DNA of 64,000 nucleotides from Pseudomonadota bacterium (GTDB taxonomy: Bacteria; Pseudomonadota; Gammaproteobacteria; Acidiferrobacterales; Acidiferrobacteraceae). The stretch is from NCBI GenBank assembly GCA_021785035.1, contig JAJYGP010000025.1, positions 220,351-284,350 of the forward strand, written 5' to 3'. Below are positions 8,092-17,902 of the stretch, one piece after another. The notes under the pieces were generated by a model, which saw only the letters and a list, made by a program, of their open reading frames with translations, was not told the DNA's origin and ran no database searches. Both the position numbers and the translations under genes were made by a program. Numbering within the stretch: the stretch's first letter is position 1; the number at the start of each line of letters is the position of its first letter.

Positions 8092-8957
8092 GCAGGCTCG
8101 GGAAGTTGGAGCACGCCTTTCATGGTATCAAGCGCCTTTTTCTCTATCTGCCGAATGCGTTCGGCGGACACCCCGTACTCCTCGGCGAGTTCGTGCAGCG
8201 TTGGCTTCTCGGTAGCAAGCCACCGTCTGCGGATAATGTCGCGGCTGCGATCGTCGAGAGACACCAGAGCGGAGCGCAGTAAGTCTTGTTGCGTGGTCTC
8301 GGCATCGGCATGGGTCAGCAGGGTTTCGGGGTTGTAGCGCATGTCTTGAAGATAGCCGGCGGGAGACGCCCGGAACTCCTCGTCGTCGGTGTCGTCTTGC
8401 GCGTCGAAGGGGATGTCGGCGCTGGCCATGCGCGACTCCATCTCCTTGACCGTCTCGGTGGGCACATCGAGGTCGGCTGCCAGTCCTTCGATCTCGCTTT
8501 CGTTCATCCAGCCGATACGCGCCCGCGACTGACGCAGATTGAAGAAGAGTTTGCGCTGCGCCTTGGTCGTGGCCACCTTCACGATGCGCCAATTGCGCAG
8601 GATGTAATCGTAGATCTCGGCGCGAATCCAGTGGATAGCGAACGAGACGAGGCGAACCCCGTGCGCTGGGTCAAAATGCTTGACCGCCTTCATAAGCCCG
8701 ATATTACCCTCTTGTATGAGGTCCGCTTGCGGTAGGCCATAGCCAGCAAAGGCCCGGGCTACGCGAATGACGTAACGGAGTTGGGACAAGACAAGTTGGC
8801 GCGCCGCCTCGAGATTGTCGTGCTCGCGGTACTCAATGGCCAGCAGACGCTCCTGTTCGGCATCCAGGACGGGTGCCGCGTGGGCGAGCCGCATATAATG
8901 GGAAAGCCCGCCCTCGGCGCGCAGATTCACAGCAACTGGCAAGGTGTGTGTCGTCAT
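8088..8957 (-). CDS. rpoH: RNA polymerase sigma-32 factor RpoH
   Basis: A protein of 289 residues that directs transcription of heat-shock genes. Region 2 (QADLIQEGNIGLMKAVKHFDP, then FAIHWIRAEIYDYI) is intact, and the RpoH box QRKLFFNLR, which separates RpoH from other sigma factors, is present. Region 4 has the helix-turn-helix TLHELAEEYGVSAERIRQIE. The ATG at 8957 follows GAGGGG. It is last in the conserved ftsY-ftsE-ftsX-rpoH series, but the 104-base gap and a CIRCE operator on its own promoter show separate control. The end overlaps the convergent acyltransferase by four bases. Confidence 0.96.
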   Translation of the reverse strand: MTTHTLPVAVNLRAEGGLSHYMRLAHAAPVLDAEQERLLAIEYREHDNLEAARQLVLSQLRYVIRVARAFAGYGLPQADLIQEGNIGLMKAVKHFDPAHGVRLVSFAIHWIRAEIYDYILRNWRIVKVATTKAQRKLFFNLRQSRARIGWMNESEIEGLAADLDVPTETVKEMESRMASADIPFDAQDDTDDEEFRASPAGYLQDMRYNPETLLTHADAETTQQDLLRSALVSLDDRSRDIIRRRWLATEKPTLHELAEEYGVSAERIRQIEKKALDTMKGVLQLPEPA

Positions 8958-8990
8958 CTTCTTACCCCTCGACTGTCCATATCGAATGCC

Positions 8991-9020
8991 ATTTTAGCAT
9001 TCTCGTCGTGAGAGTGCTAA
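8991..9020 (-). promoter_or_regulatory. rpoH promoter overlapped by a CIRCE operator (HrcA site)
   Basis: TTAGCATTC (8994-9002), nine bases, then GAGTGCTAA (9012-9020). This matches the CIRCE consensus TTAGCACTC-N9-GAGTGCTAA with one mismatch. On the minus strand the element contains a sigma-70-like promoter: TTAGCA, 18 bases, TAAAAT (-10 at 8991-8996), about 35 bases upstream of the rpoH ATG. CIRCE is the operator of the repressor HrcA, so HrcA would block polymerase at this promoter. No hrcA gene lies in the window. Confidence 0.88.
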
Positions 9021-9061
9021 TCCTTCTAAAAGTTCCCGATCTTCTCCAGGAGCGGGGCTGT

Positions 9062-9955
9062 TTACTGAACGCTTTGGCGCAGTTGGCGCCCAACCGCCCA
9101 CCGCGCCCCGATCCAGCCCAGGATGGTCCCTATGACAACAAGTTTAAGGGCATCCCCTCCCCCTATCCCTGTAAGTGAGTACTTGCTCGCGTAAAGATGA
9201 GCGAGGTTGTGGACGGGGTCATGCAGGAGGAGTAAGGAGAGCTCCAAAAGGATGAGGGCGCAGACGCCCCCTAGGCCCCCGAGGAGTGCCCCGGTGTACA
9301 GGAAAGGCCGGCGGATAAAGGCGTCCGTGCCCCCCACGAGGCGGATCACGTCGATCTCGGTCGCACGATTTACCACCGCGACCCGGGTCGTGTTCCCTAA
9401 AATAAGAATCAGCGCAAATCCCAGGAGAGCGCCCAGGATCATCACCAGCCGATGTCCTAAGGCAAGTGCTGCGTCTAGCCGTTCGAGCCAAGCGAGGTTC
9501 GACTGAACGTGAGCGACGCCGGCCTCGGTTCTGAGGGCTGCCACAAGCGCTGTGAGGGCCTGGGGGCTACTCGGTGTGCGGATGACGACGACACCTGGAA
9601 GCGGGTTCTCGTGGAGGGCGGTGAGCGTACGGCCGAACCCCGATTGCTGCTCAAACTCCCGTAACCCTTGTCGCGGAGAGATGTAGCGGACCGATTGGAC
9701 CCCGGGAAGTCGTCTCATCGCGGCCACGGCCGCTTGACCAGATGCCCCGCGGTGGAGATAGACCGAAAGCGCACCGCCCCGATCCCAGCTATGACTTAGT
9801 TGTTTCAGGTTCAAAAGTCCGACATAAAGTCCGGCCGGTAGGGCAAGGGTCACGCCGATCATAGCGATGGTCAGAAAGGATGCGCCCGGATGGCGTATGA
9901 GGTCTCCGAGGGTTGCCAGGAACACCTGGATGTGGCGAGCGAAATAGGCTTTCAT
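9062..9955 (-). CDS. ftsX: Cell division protein FtsX
   Basis: A protein of 297 residues, the membrane partner of FtsE. Together they act at the septum and signal to cell-wall hydrolases. Four transmembrane segments fit the family: one near residues 25-48 (ASFLTIAMIGVTLALPAGLYV), one at about 170-192 (RLVMILGALLGFALILIL), and two near the C-terminus. Between the first two is the periplasmic domain (SVYLHRGASGQAAVAAMRRL through RYISPRQGLREFEQQSGFG). It overlaps ftsE by four bases (ATGA). Confidence 0.95.
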   Translation of the reverse strand: MKAYFARHIQVFLATLGDLIRHPGASFLTIAMIGVTLALPAGLYVGLLNLKQLSHSWDRGGALSVYLHRGASGQAAVAAMRRLPGVQSVRYISPRQGLREFEQQSGFGRTLTALHENPLPGVVVIRTPSSPQALTALVAALRTEAGVAHVQSNLAWLERLDAALALGHRLVMILGALLGFALILILGNTTRVAVVNRATEIDVIRLVGGTDAFIRRPFLYTGALLGGLGGVCALILLELSLLLLHDPVHNLAHLYASKYSLTGIGGGDALKLVVIGTILGWIGARWAVGRQLRQSVQ

Positions 9956-10611
9956 GTCGAAGCCACCATATGCCCACGGCCCAAAGCGATCACCCGTTTT
10001 TGGAGGCGTTCGATGTGACGGGTTTCGTGGGTCGCAATCAAGACCGTTACCCCATGGTCGTTGAAGTCCTTGAAGAGATCTATGATTTCGTCGGACATGG
10101 CCGCGTCGAGGTTGCCTGTCGGCTCGTCGGCGATCAAAAGCACCGGGCGATGGGTAATGGCCCGGGCAATTCCGACCCGTTGTTGTTCGCCGCCCGAAAG
10201 CGTCAACGGGTAGCCGCGCGCACGCGCCAAAAGCCCGACTTTGTCGAGGGCTGCCTGCACCCGTTTACGAACTTCGTCGCCGGTGATGCCGGCGACCACG
10301 AGCGGCAAGGCGACATTGTCGAAGACCGTGCGGTCATTCAAAAGTTTGTTGTCCTGAAACACGACTCCGATCTCGCGCCGAAAATAGGGTACGCGCCTAG
10401 GGCTGAGGCGTCCGAGGTTGTGGCCGTTGACCAGGATTTGGCCGCGGGTGGGTCGTTCCATAAGGCTTATGAGCTTTAAAAGCGTACTCTTGCCGGCGCC
10501 GGAATGTCCTGTGAGAAAGACGAGTTCCCCTTTGTCGACTGCAAAGCTGACGTCGCTCAAGGCCTCGTTGCCACCGGGGTAGCGCTTAAAGATGTGGTTC
10601 AGTTCGATCAT
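9952..10611 (-). CDS. ftsE: Cell division ATP-binding protein FtsE
   Basis: A protein of 219 residues, an ABC-type ATPase. Walker A is GHSGAGKST, the signature is LSGGEQQRV, Walker B is VLLIADEPTGN, and the switch His is in LIATHE. Length and motifs are those of FtsE, which binds FtsX and couples ATP hydrolysis to division-site wall cleavage. It lies five bases after ftsY and overlaps ftsX by four bases, the classic order. Confidence 0.96.
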   Translation of the reverse strand: MIELNHIFKRYPGGNEALSDVSFAVDKGELVFLTGHSGAGKSTLLKLISLMERPTRGQILVNGHNLGRLSPRRVPYFRREIGVVFQDNKLLNDRTVFDNVALPLVVAGITGDEVRKRVQAALDKVGLLARARGYPLTLSGGEQQRVGIARAITHRPVLLIADEPTGNLDAAMSDEIIDLFKDFNDHGVTVLIATHETRHIERLQKRVIALGRGHMVAST

Positions 10612-10616
10612 GGAGG

Positions 10617-11576
10617 CTAGGCTTCCGCAGGTAATACGGCGTCGACAAAGCCCCGGGCCTCGAATGGCCGCAGGTCTTCCGCGCTTTCTCCGACACCGAC
10701 GAAGTAGATGGGAAGTGCAAAACGTTTGGCCAAGGCGAAGACCACTCCGCCCTTCGCGGTCCCGTCAAGCTTGGTGAGACAAAGCCCGGTGATGCCCACA
10801 ACTTTATGGAAATGTTCCAGCTGCGCGATGGCGTTCTGCCCGATGCTCGCGTCCAATACCAACAAAGTTTCGTGGGGTGCGGTGGGGTCGACGCGACCAA
10901 GAACCCGCTTAATTTTGCCAAGCTCGTCCATAAGCCCGGCTTGGGTATGGAGCCGCCCGGCGCTATCGATGAGAAGGATGTCGCTCCCGCGCGCTTTGGC
11001 CGCCGCCAAGGCGTCGTGGGCTACGGCCGCGGCATCGGCGCCACGCGGCTGGCTGATAAGGCCTACCCCCGTGCGCCGCGCCCACTCGCCCAGTTGTTCT
11101 ATGGCCGCCGCGCGAAAGGTGTCCCCAGCCGCGAGCAGAACCGAATGCCCCTCGGTAACAAAGCGCGCCGCCATTTTGCCGATTGTTGTGGTTTTCCCGG
11201 CGCCGTTGATCCCGACTGCCAGTATGACCTGAGGCTTAGGTCCTGTCGGCCAAGGGCGTTCGCAGGGCTTTACGATATCGTACAGGATGCCCCGCAAGGC
11301 CCCGTAAACCGCATCCGAGTCGCTGAGTTCTTTGCGGGATATCCGTCGGGTGATCTCGGACATGACCGCCGAGGCCGTATCTAGGCCAAGATCGGCGGTT
11401 ATGAGGGCGGTTTCGAGCTCTTCTAGAAGTACCGCGTCCAGCGCCCGTTTACGCCCTAACAGCTGACCTACGTTCTGGCCGAGAGCATGGCGGGTGGAAG
11501 CGAGCCGCTCATTGAGACGCGCCAAAACACCGGGTTTCTCGCTCTTGTCGCCGGACGACTTACGGAAGAGCGCCAT
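10617..11576 (-). CDS. ftsY: Signal recognition particle receptor FtsY
   Basis: A protein of 319 residues, the SRP receptor GTPase that docks ribosome-nascent-chain complexes at the inner membrane. The NG domain is complete: GINGAGKTTTIGKMA (G1), DTFRAAAIEQL, DSAGRL (G3), and TKLDGTAKGG (G4). The acidic A domain seen in longer FtsY is nearly absent; only a short charged N-terminus precedes the N domain, as in many bacteria with compact FtsY. First gene of ftsY-ftsE-ftsX. Confidence 0.96.
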   Translation of the reverse strand: MALFRKSSGDKSEKPGVLARLNERLASTRHALGQNVGQLLGRKRALDAVLLEELETALITADLGLDTASAVMSEITRRISRKELSDSDAVYGALRGILYDIVKPCERPWPTGPKPQVILAVGINGAGKTTTIGKMAARFVTEGHSVLLAAGDTFRAAAIEQLGEWARRTGVGLISQPRGADAAAVAHDALAAAKARGSDILLIDSAGRLHTQAGLMDELGKIKRVLGRVDPTAPHETLLVLDASIGQNAIAQLEHFHKVVGITGLCLTKLDGTAKGGVVFALAKRFALPIYFVGVGESAEDLRPFEARGFVDAVLPAEA

Positions 11577-11582
11577 GAACCC

Positions 11583-12332
<750 letters not shown>

Positions 12333-12336
<4 letters not shown>

Positions 12337-12911
12337 TGCGACTCCTTATGTAAGGTGGCAAGACCAAACCGCACTTTTCCCGCGCATCCTTGCCGGTGCC
12401 AACGAAGATCCGGGGGCAGCTCCCAAGCCGTGCCTGCAGCGGTTTCGACATAGATCATGCCCGCCGGCGTCAGAATGCCGCGCTCTTGCACAAGGGTCAA
12501 GGCCGCCGCCAAGAGTTCGGTTTCAAAAGGCGGGTCCAGGAACACAATATCGAAAGCTGCAGGCGGTGTCGCTGCCAAAAAGTCCAAAGCATCTTCAGCC
12601 ACAACGGTGGCGGTCCTCGCGTCTAAGAGGTGCGCCGTCTGGCGCAGGGCGGCCTGAGCGGCGCGATCCTTCTCGACCAAGACCGCGGTGGCCGCGCCTC
12701 GCGAGAGGGCCTCGAAGCCGAGCGCGCCCGAGCCGGCAAAAAGATCGAGACAACGGGCCTCGGGAAGGGAAGGGGCGAGCCAATTAAAGACCGTTTCCCG
12801 CACCCGGTCGGGGGTCGGCCGCAGCCCTTCGCGGGCCGGAAACGAGAGGTGGCGGCTACGCCAAAGACCTCCTATAAGGCGCACTCTTTGCGTGTTAGTT
12901 GGGGCCGACAT
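12333..12911 (-). CDS. rsmD: 16S rRNA m2G966 methyltransferase RsmD
   Basis: ATG 12911 gives 192 residues starting [15 protein letters not shown], which fits the family; the ORF-track start at 12950 adds an unsupported extension into clcA. The SAM-binding motif is [18 protein letters not shown] and the catalytic motif is FLDPPF. The [15 protein letters not shown] segment is the RsmD signature. It methylates G966 of 16S rRNA. It overlaps clcA by 17 bases and coaD by four. Confidence 0.94.
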
Positions 12912-14244
12912 AGTCCTGAACCTCGAGGTTCGGAGCGGGGGTTTGGGCAAGGAATCGGGCCGCGAGCGCCTGGTAGATGGGTTCCCGGCAAATCAATTGG
13001 GCCGTCAAGGCGGCAAGCCAGGCGGTGGCCATGAGCGGGAAGAGCAGGGTATTGTTGGCCGTCATTTCCATGACAATAACGAAAGCCGTGATCGGAGTTT
13101 GCACGACGCCACTCAGGTAGCTCACCATACCCAAGATGATGGCAGCTTGTGTGGGCTCCTGGCTCAGGAGGTGGCCGACATCCGCCCCGATTCCGGCGCC
13201 TGTGGCCAGAGCCGGGGCAAAAAGACCGCCGGGTATCCCACTCAAATAGGAGAGCAGGCTCGCCAACCACTTGCCAAGTGGGAAAAACCACGAGAAGCGG
13301 GCTGTACCGAGAACCAAGGCGCGCGCCTCGGGGTAGCCGGTGCCAAAAGTGCTCCCCCCCAAAAGCATCCCAATGATCGCTATGGCAAGACCAAACGCCA
13401 GAGCGAGGCGGTAGGGGTGACGTTTAAGGACTTCTTGCAGACGTTCGCTCAGATCAAGAACGATGCGGCTAAAAACGCCTCCCGCCAGCCCACCGATCAC
13501 ACCGATCACGGGAACCAGCAGCCATTGGCGCGGCGCGAGCGTCGCCTGCGTGATGCCAAAATAGGTGTAGTTCCCCTCTATGGCGACCGCCGTAAGCCCG
13601 GCGATCAGGATCGTAATGATGATGGTGCCGCTCGCGTGTTCATCAAAGCCGCGGGCCAGTTCCTCGATCGCAAACATGATCCCGGCTATGGGGGTATTGA
13701 AGGCCGCGGCGATACCAGCTGCGCCCCCGGCAAGAATAAGGGCTCGCTCGAGCTGTGGTCGTTTAATGCCGGCGATCCGTCCGGCCGCGGCCGTAAAGGC
13801 AGCGCCCACATGGACAGTGGGCCCTTCCCGACCGATAGAAGCGCCGACAAAAAGGCCAAGCGTCGTTAACAAAATTTTCCCGACCGCTATCCGTACCGAC
13901 AAGAGGCGCGTCTGCGCGTCACTGGCTTGCGGGTCGAGCGTTGCGATCACCTGGGGGATGCCGCTCCCTTGGGCACCCGGGAAAAACCGCCGCGTCAGCC
14001 ACAAAGACAGCCCGATACCCCCTGGGGTCAAGAACAACGGCGCCCACGGCCAGCGCCCGTAGATCATGCCAAAGCTGTAATTTGCGAGGTTGCCGAGCTC
14101 GGTCAAGGTCACGGCTGCGAGACCAACGAGGACCGCTCCGCCCCAAAACACCAAACGCAAAGTCCAGTGTCGGCGATACAAAAGGCCCAAGAAACGCCGC
14201 CGGGGCGACCGCCAAGAGCGCCCCGGTTGGCGATGGATACGCAT
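12895..14244 (-). CDS. clcA: ClC-family chloride channel/H+-Cl- antiporter
   Basis: A protein of 449 residues with the three selectivity motifs of the family: GSGIPQV, GREGPTVHVG (with the external gating Glu) and GIPGGLFAPAL. The internal proton-transfer Glu is expected in FAIEELARGF and is present as EE, and the C-terminal Tyr appears in REPIYQAL. By family knowledge these point to an antiporter rather than a channel. Such proteins help bacteria survive acid. No C-terminal CBS domains. It sits downstream of a dynamin-like GTPase (three-base gap) and overlaps rsmD. Confidence 0.9.
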   Translation of the reverse strand: MRIHRQPGRSWRSPRRRFLGLLYRRHWTLRLVFWGGAVLVGLAAVTLTELGNLANYSFGMIYGRWPWAPLFLTPGGIGLSLWLTRRFFPGAQGSGIPQVIATLDPQASDAQTRLLSVRIAVGKILLTTLGLFVGASIGREGPTVHVGAAFTAAAGRIAGIKRPQLERALILAGGAAGIAAAFNTPIAGIMFAIEELARGFDEHASGTIIITILIAGLTAVAIEGNYTYFGITQATLAPRQWLLVPVIGVIGGLAGGVFSRIVLDLSERLQEVLKRHPYRLALAFGLAIAIIGMLLGGSTFGTGYPEARALVLGTARFSWFFPLGKWLASLLSYLSGIPGGLFAPALATGAGIGADVGHLLSQEPTQAAIILGMVSYLSGVVQTPITAFVIVMEMTANNTLLFPLMATAWLAALTAQLICREPIYQALAARFLAQTPAPNLEVQDYVGPN

Positions 14245-14247
14245 ACC

Positions 14248-16176
14248 CTAGGGGGCCTGGGTCAGCGCTGTGCGGATCCGACTAAACGAGGCGTGTGCCG
14301 CCCTGTGTTGTTCGTCGATCTCTTCCAATACCTGCTTTAATTCGGCCATCCGCGCCTCCAAGGTGTCGCTCGCTTGGTGGATGCGCTTGATGCTCTCAAG
14401 GCGTCGACGTAACTGGGCCTGGTGCTCGCGCACCTGAGACTCCATCGGCGCCATCATGTCGCGCAGCCAATCATCGGCATCGCGGTTGATACTGACGAAG
14501 ATCGCCCGGACCTTGCTGACCGCCGACTCGAAAAAGCTGCGGACAACGGTCTTTTGTTCGGTCATGATCAGCGACAGGCCTTTCACAAACTGCTCGTGTT
14601 TTTCCTGCAGACGCTTAATTTCCCGGGTGTAGCGCATGACCGAGAATGAGGCCGGTTTGATGTTAGCAAGTCCGTGCTCCTCTTGAAATTTACGGTGCAT
14701 GCCGTCTATCAAGGTCTTGATCTGTTGCGCGTCTTGCGTCAATTGCTCTATGTGTGACCCGGAATAGGCAAAGAACTCTTGCATGGCCGTTTTAAGCCCG
14801 CCCGTGGTCAGGCTCGTTTCCATGTTTTTCTTGGTTTCCGCGATCATCGCATCGAGCTGGCGCAGACTGATTTTTGTGTAAAGAGCCGAGCTTTGCTCGG
14901 CAAAGATGGTGCGCGTGGCATGAAAGCGCTGGAGGCTTTTGTCGAACTCCGTTTTGTCGCGCCGCACCTTTTCCATCATATGTTCGATGACGTCCATGTT
15001 TTTGCCATTCAGCGTGCTGAGCTCGCCCCAGTGTTCGCGAAGCCCCTGCAACCTTTGCGTGATAACCCGCTCTATGCAGGCCTGGACCTCGTTAAATTCC
15101 GCAGACACGGTCTCTGCCACCAGCCCGCCTTTGCTGGGAAGCAGTTCTTCGGCTAAGGCTTTCTCCAGGACCCTAATTCCACTGCGGTCCTCGAGCAAGG
15201 CATCGTTACGGACCTTGGCTGTTAAAGCCTTCTGTGCCGAGACCGGGTAGATGCGGTTTTCCGCGACCCCCAGGTAGCGGGCGGTTTCGGTGACTTGCCG
15301 CGCTATTTCGCGTTCGACATCCTGTTTATTTTTGAGCTCGTCCCACAAGCCGTCGACCTTGTTTAACACCACAAGACGCCCCTTGTGGCTCCCGGCGATA
15401 TGTTCCCGCCATACCGAGATCTCGGATTGAGTGACTCCGGTGTCGGCCGCCAGTACGAACAGGACGGCGTGGGCGTTGGGGAGCGTGTTTAACGTCAGCT
15501 CCGGTTCGGCCCCAAGCGCGTTCAGGCCCGGGGTATCAAGAATCACCAACCCGTCTTTTAGAAGCGGATGCGGAAAGTTGATGAGCGCGTAGCGCCATTT
15601 AGGGATCTCAACTTTACCGTCACCACCCACGGTGGCCCCGGCCTGGGCTACGTCGTTTGTGACGGCAAGCCCCAGGGCCCGCGCTCGTTCGGCGTCGACG
15701 ATCTGGGTTTCGGCGATATGTTTTAGGGCCTCGGCCATGGTAGCGGGGGCCGAAAGGTCTAAGGGTATGGTCTTCCACTCGTCAGGAAAACCCTTGAACT
15801 CGGCGATGGTGCCGCCATTTTCGCGAGTTTCTATGGGAAGGAGCTTGACGCTCGGCGGCTTGTCGCTGTCATACAAGATCTCGGTCGGGCACATCGTGGT
15901 GCGCCCCGCGCTCGAGGGAAGGATTCGTTGTCCCTGTTCGCCAAAAAATATGGCATTGATCAGTTCCGACTTGCCGCGCGAAAACTCCGCCACGAACGCC
16001 AGATACAGTTTGTCGTCGTGGAGCGCGTTCAGCATGCGGTCGAGGTGCGCCTCGCTTTGGGGCTGGCTTAGGCCTTGGTCGGCAAGCCATGTGCGTAACT
16101 CGCGGGTCGCATTACCCAGGTTTGCGCGCCATAAACCATAGGCCTCAAAGCGGGCTTCGATCGCGGTGTGGCTCAT
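14248..16176 (-). CDS. Bacterial dynamin-like GTPase
   Basis: ATG 16176 (MSHTAIEARF) gives 642 residues; the ORF-track start at 16368 runs into the mutM end. The GTPase motifs are EFSRGKSELINAIF (P loop), the switch Thr in SSAGRTTMCP, DTPGLNALG (G3) and LNKVDGLWD (G4). The C-terminal half is a long helical stalk with coiled-coil-like heptads (LREHWGELSTLNGKN, then QAQLRRRLESIKRIHQASDTLEARMAELKQVLEEI). Bacterial dynamins remodel or protect membranes. There is no clear transmembrane paddle. A single large GTPase is seen, without the paired second dynamin found in some systems. Confidence 0.85.
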   Translation of the reverse strand: MSHTAIEARFEAYGLWRANLGNATRELRTWLADQGLSQPQSEAHLDRMLNALHDDKLYLAFVAEFSRGKSELINAIFFGEQGQRILPSSAGRTTMCPTEILYDSDKPPSVKLLPIETRENGGTIAEFKGFPDEWKTIPLDLSAPATMAEALKHIAETQIVDAERARALGLAVTNDVAQAGATVGGDGKVEIPKWRYALINFPHPLLKDGLVILDTPGLNALGAEPELTLNTLPNAHAVLFVLAADTGVTQSEISVWREHIAGSHKGRLVVLNKVDGLWDELKNKQDVEREIARQVTETARYLGVAENRIYPVSAQKALTAKVRNDALLEDRSGIRVLEKALAEELLPSKGGLVAETVSAEFNEVQACIERVITQRLQGLREHWGELSTLNGKNMDVIEHMMEKVRRDKTEFDKSLQRFHATRTIFAEQSSALYTKISLRQLDAMIAETKKNMETSLTTGGLKTAMQEFFAYSGSHIEQLTQDAQQIKTLIDGMHRKFQEEHGLANIKPASFSVMRYTREIKRLQEKHEQFVKGLSLIMTEQKTVVRSFFESAVSKVRAIFVSINRDADDWLRDMMAPMESQVREHQAQLRRRLESIKRIHQASDTLEARMAELKQVLEEIDEQHRAAHASFSRIRTALTQAP

Positions 16177-16228
16177 AGCGCTTCCCTCAGTATCTAATGG
16201 TTCTTCGCATAGTATAGGCCAAATCGCG

Positions 16229-17041
16229 CTATCGTTGACAATGAGGGCAATAATAGCTGCTGCGGGTGAGATGGCTGAGGCGCACGATCTGGGTGCCGCA
16301 GCCCAGGCAAGGGTCGCCGGCACGCCCGTAGACCTGGAGTTGTTGCTGAAAGTACCCGGGGCGCCCATCGCTCCCGGAGAAGTCTTTTAGAGTTGTCCCC
16401 CCAACCGCGATCGCCCGGTTTAAAACCGCGACAATGGCCGCGGCCAGGGTATCGTAGCGGGTCCGGCTTATGCGCCCGGCGGCCCGCCCGGGGTGGATGC
16501 CGGCGCTAAAAAGTGCTTCATTGGCGTAGATATTGCCGATGCCGGCGACGATCTGGCCGTTCAGCAGAAAATCCCGAATCGCGATACGCCGGCCTCGTGC
16601 CCGGTGGTAAAGATAGGCGCCGCTAAACTCAGGCTCGAGCGGTTCCGGTCCGAGATGCCTGAGGAGCGGGTGATGGGGCCGGTCTTCGGTGTAAAGGAGC
16701 GCCCCGAAGCGCCGGGGATCGCGCATGCGCAAGCACTGGCCCCCCGTGACCACGATATCGAAGGGGTCCCAGGGCCCAGGTGGTTTACGGGTCGCTACCA
16801 TCTGGAGGCTCCCCGACATCCCGAGATGGATGATGAGCGAGCCTTCCCCAAGGTCCAAAAGAAGATATTTACCGCGCCGGTCGATTCGGGCGATGGTGCG
16901 GCCAGGAAGCAGGGTCTCGAGCTGTGGGGCGATGGGCCACCGGAGGCGGCGATCGCGCACCACGAGGGCTATAATGCGGGTCCCGCACAAAAGCGGTACC
17001 AGACCCCGGCGGGTGGTCTCGACCTCAGGGAGTTCTGGCAT
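16229..17041 (-). CDS. mutM: Formamidopyrimidine-DNA glycosylase MutM (Fpg)
   Basis: ATG 17041 gives 270 residues starting MPELPEVETTRRGL; Pro2 and Glu3 are catalytic and need the Met removed, so this start is firm and the track start at 17140 is wrong. The conserved Lys is in GGTTLKDFSGSDG, and the C-terminal zinc finger is CLGCGTQ...YYCPHCQR. It excises 8-oxoguanine and formamidopyrimidines and nicks the strand. It overlaps the end of the DUF4340 gene by 17 bases. Confidence 0.97.
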   Translation of the reverse strand: MPELPEVETTRRGLVPLLCGTRIIALVVRDRRLRWPIAPQLETLLPGRTIARIDRRGKYLLLDLGEGSLIIHLGMSGSLQMVATRKPPGPWDPFDIVVTGGQCLRMRDPRRFGALLYTEDRPHHPLLRHLGPEPLEPEFSGAYLYHRARGRRIAIRDFLLNGQIVAGIGNIYANEALFSAGIHPGRAAGRISRTRYDTLAAAIVAVLNRAIAVGGTTLKDFSGSDGRPGYFQQQLQVYGRAGDPCLGCGTQIVRLSHLTRSSYYCPHCQR

Positions 17042-17900
17042 CCGGGCCGAGATGCAAAAGACGCTGGCCGATCTCCTCGGGAAAGTGATACGCGAGCCCC
17101 TGGTCTTGTCGCGCCAGGACGAGCTCTGGTTGGGTCGCAAGAATATCGAAGGTTAAGGCCCGCAGGCGCCCCGGTTTCTTGGCCCCTTGGGTCCGGTAAC
17201 GAATGACGATTCGCCCGAGCGCCGTTTGTCCGTGGTAGCGGGTCACAGAGAGGGCCCGGGCATAACGCCATTCTTCCACGAAGGTGTTGATCCGATCGTT
17301 TGAGATCCGAGCAATCTTCGGTATCGCTCGCCAAATTCCGCGTTTTCTCACGATTGCGAAATGCGGCAGGATAAAGCCGACCGGATGGATTTTGGCGCTC
17401 AGAAGCTTGGTGCTTAAAAAGCTATCGGGACTCAGGCGTCGCGGGTGAATGGCGGCGGCGGGTACGAGCGAAATCATGTTATTCACAAGGACGTAGCGCA
17501 GGTCGCCGAACGGACGGCGCCGACCGATCAAGACCCGCTGCTTATTGAAGGTGAGGACCGCTTGCGGAGGCGCCAATCCAAACCCGGCGAGCCGACCCTG
17601 GGGGGCCGCGAAGCGACCGCGTGTGCGCGCCTGCACGAGATCAGTCAAGGCCTCGACCCGAAATTTGGCGGCTCGCGCCTTCAGGGGCTTGAGTAGGAAC
17701 CAACGCGCGCCCACGCGCTTTAAGAGGATGGTCGGCTGGCCTTTGCGTTGGATCTCGATGGTCGCCACATCGGCGGTTTTTATGACTGCGAGCTGGGGCA
17801 CCGGGGTGTGCGTGGCCACCTCGGGCCTGTGCCATAGGAAGAACCCGAGACCGAGAGCGACACACAGCAGGAGGCCGTTGATAAACCATCGGTTCGTCAT
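17025..17900 (-). CDS. DUF4340 domain protein, partner of GldFG-type ABC exporter
   Basis: ATG 17900 gives 291 residues, two bases after the previous stop. One N-terminal membrane helix (WFINGLLLCVALGLGFFLW) is followed by a periplasmic domain with DUF4340 features: the stretch VATIEIQRKGQPTILLKRVGARWFLLKPL, and the later pattern of beta strands around GLAPPQAVLTFNKQRVLIG. DUF4340 genes typically follow gliding-type ABC permease/GldG genes, as here. Its biochemical role is not established. Confidence 0.82.
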   Translation of the reverse strand: MTNRWFINGLLLCVALGLGFFLWHRPEVATHTPVPQLAVIKTADVATIEIQRKGQPTILLKRVGARWFLLKPLKARAAKFRVEALTDLVQARTRGRFAAPQGRLAGFGLAPPQAVLTFNKQRVLIGRRRPFGDLRYVLVNNMISLVPAAAIHPRRLSPDSFLSTKLLSAKIHPVGFILPHFAIVRKRGIWRAIPKIARISNDRINTFVEEWRYARALSVTRYHGQTALGRIVIRYRTQGAKKPGRLRALTFDILATQPELVLARQDQGLAYHFPEEIGQRLLHLGPDARTP

Positions 17901-17902
17901 CG

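Noticed and set aside
12688-13869. 393-codon plus-strand ORF
   Set aside because: Antisense to rsmD and clcA, which carry clear motifs; composition is Gln/Lys/Arg/Gly-rich as expected for a shadow frame.
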